Below, piece by piece: positions 63,034-64,000 of a DNA stretch of 64,000 nt. This stretch comes from an uncultured Cyclobacteriaceae bacterium (lineage in GTDB: Bacteria; Bacteroidota; Bacteroidia; Cytophagales; Cyclobacteriaceae). Below the pieces are notes generated by a model that did not search any database, was not told the DNA's origin, and saw only the letters and a program-made list of their open reading frames with translations. Numbering within the stretch: the first letter of the stretch is position 1; each line of letters opens with the position of its first letter. The translations under genes and the position numbers were made by a program. The DNA lies in assembly GCA_937146645.1 (NCBI GenBank), contig CAKZRQ010000058.1, positions 62,001-126,000 on the forward strand. The letters are read 5' to 3'.

Positions 63034-63738
63034 TTATAAGTCTCCTAATTGTGGTCTAATGGTCATTTCCTCAACAACCGATTGAGGGGAAAGGTTATAC
63101 GCCGCCCAAACACTTTCAGCCACATCTTCTGCCTTCATAAATCTCTCCTCGGGAATATCTACTCCTTCCCAACTTGCCGTATAAGTAGCGCCAGGCAAAA
63201 CAGATGTCACCTTTATCTGGTGCGGTTTAAGTTCTTCTCGAAGGCATTTTGTCATTCCTAACATAGCCCACTTTGAGATGGCATAACTCCCACCATTTGG
63301 ATAAGCAGTGATCCCAGCAATGGAACCCATACTAAAAATATGTCCAGATTTTCGCTCGATCATCTCCTTGGCAAAAGCTCGAACCATATAATACGCAGAA
63401 TACAGATTAGTCTGCATCATCAACTCGAAGTTGCCTTCCGGCTCCTCATGAATTGCCCCTGGCAAAAAAACACCGGTATTATTCACCAAAACATCGGGAA
63501 TAGAAATCTTTTTGACTTGCTCCGCAAAGGCAATTACATCCTCCTTTTTCGATAAGTCAGCCTGAATTGCTATGACTTTGCTATCAGGAAATCTTTCAGA
63601 CAAAGTAGATCTTAAAGTATCGAGGTTTTCGGCATTTCTGGCACAAGTAATCAGGTCGAAACCCTCTTTACCAAAACGCTCTAAAATAGCTTTTCCTATA
63701 CCTTTTGTACCCCCAGTAACCAGGATCGATTTTGACAT
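63034..63738 (-). CDS. Short-chain dehydrogenase/reductase
   Basis: A 234-residue NAD(P)-dependent oxidoreductase. The cofactor motif is LVTGGTKGIGKAILERFG (T-G-x3-G-x-G) and the strand-2 residue pattern C-A-R-N suggests NADP. The N-N-A-G motif is altered to NNTG (VLVNNTGVFLPG). The catalytic Ser, Tyr and Lys are in FSMGSIAGITAYPNGGSYAI, followed by SKWAMLGMTKCLREEL. Its end is like sepiapterin reductase-type SDRs (EERFMKAEDVAESVWAAYNL). The substrate is unknown. It is probably transcribed with ispG. Confidence 0.92.
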   Translation of the reverse strand: MSKSILVTGGTKGIGKAILERFGKEGFDLITCARNAENLDTLRSTLSERFPDSKVIAIQADLSKKEDVIAFAEQVKKISIPDVLVNNTGVFLPGAIHEEPEGNFELMMQTNLYSAYYMVRAFAKEMIERKSGHIFSMGSIAGITAYPNGGSYAISKWAMLGMTKCLREELKPHQIKVTSVLPGATYTASWEGVDIPEERFMKAEDVAESVWAAYNLSPQSVVEEMTIRPQLGDL

Positions 63739-63802
63739 TTTTGATGGAGAATTAATAGTTAGTGTGACAACTATCTAGCATGGACAAAGTTATACTTTTT
63801 TG

Positions 63803-64000
63803 TCAAAATAATGCCGAAACCTGCATACGACCGACATGAACCACCCTATCCAATCCCTCAGAATTTCGGCCTTCATAGACGACGTTAAGCTGCAACCCTT
63901 CACCGATTTTTTGAAGCCAATTTAAGGTCCATGTGATATTGGTTCCAGGGGTTAAGGCTTGGAGCATTTCATAGCCGACAGGGGAATTAGCAACCCCATT
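63803..64000 (-). CDS. C-terminal end of a large outer-membrane beta-barrel-type protein (cut by window edge)
   Basis: The last 65 residues of a gene entering from the right edge, ending at TGA (63805-63803). It reads NGVANSPVGYEMLQALTPGT, then NITWTLNWLQKIGEGLQLNV and VYEGRNSEGLDRVVHVGRMQ with VSALF at the end. Amphipathic strands and a terminal aromatic residue are typical of outer-membrane barrels. The pattern G-Y-E-M-L, N-x-T-W, L-Q-L-N and Y-x-G-R is one I associate with a long (about 1100 residue) uncharacterised Bacteroidota outer-membrane protein. The assignment beyond 'barrel-like' is from memory. The 64-bp gap before the SDR gene shows nothing clear. Confidence 0.65.
   Translation of the reverse strand, partial: NGVANSPVGYEMLQALTPGTNITWTLNWLQKIGEGLQLNVVYEGRNSEGLDRVVHVGRMQVSALF

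Overview
The window looks like chromosomal DNA of a Bacteroidota species, most likely in the Cytophagia (Cyclobacteriaceae-like). The reasons are Bacteroidota-type promoters (TTTG, about 20 bp, TAnnTTTG) before rpsF and tRNA-Gln, a SusC/SusD pair, a LytS/LytTR pair, the long two-part form of IspG, signal peptidase I with a large insertion, and DUF5683, DUF6249 and DUF6728 proteins. Genus and species cannot be read from the sequence. I see no phage, insertion sequence, CRISPR array or plasmid module. Most of the window is housekeeping genes packed in short operons with clear intrinsic terminators.

Layout. 1-4.8 kb: the edge of a secreted protein, cca with an overlapping protein that I read as a decayed Sua5/YrdC homologue, an ECF sigma factor with a membrane partner, a transposase-like HTH protein and an A/T-rich orphan. 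5-15.3 kb: pyrG, yidC, parA-parB-DUF5683-dapB-lepB, ung, apaG and two methyltransferases. 15.3-19.8 kb: a coiled-coil membrane protein, rpsF-rpsR-rplI, tRNA-Gln, an EcsC-family protein and an exported dienelactone-hydrolase-like protein. 19.9-25.7 kb: a secreted M14 peptidase and a 1002-residue protein I cannot identify. 25.8-29.5 kb: prs, the bL25 gene, pth, then a SAM riboswitch in front of a sulfhydrylase gene. 29.5-32.7 kb: a CBS protein, cutC, a Tat-exported glycosylasparaginase and a creatininase-like amidohydrolase.

32.7-41.8 kb is the nutrient-uptake region: susC, susD and a large FG-GAP/UnbV lipoprotein on the minus strand, with a palindromic candidate operator upstream of susC. 41.8-49.5 kb holds an OmpA-like/TPR protein, a PspC-like protein, a glycosyltransferase overlapping ybaB, hisS, a 47-residue basic protein in its own transcription unit, a phosphodiesterase, an exported rhodanese and pdhB. 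49.6-64 kb holds a TonB-dependent receptor, lytS-lytR, ffh, a YfhO-type membrane protein with a methyltransferase and an FKBP, an orphan ABC ATPase with a YjbR protein, DUF6728, ispG, a short-chain dehydrogenase and the end of an outer-membrane protein gene.

No clearly new multi-gene system is evident. The best leads are the decayed Sua5-like protein next to cca, the HTH protein with a perfect inverted repeat at its start, the unassigned 1002-residue protein, the DLH-like protein with an altered catalytic acid, and the small basic protein at 47.2 kb.
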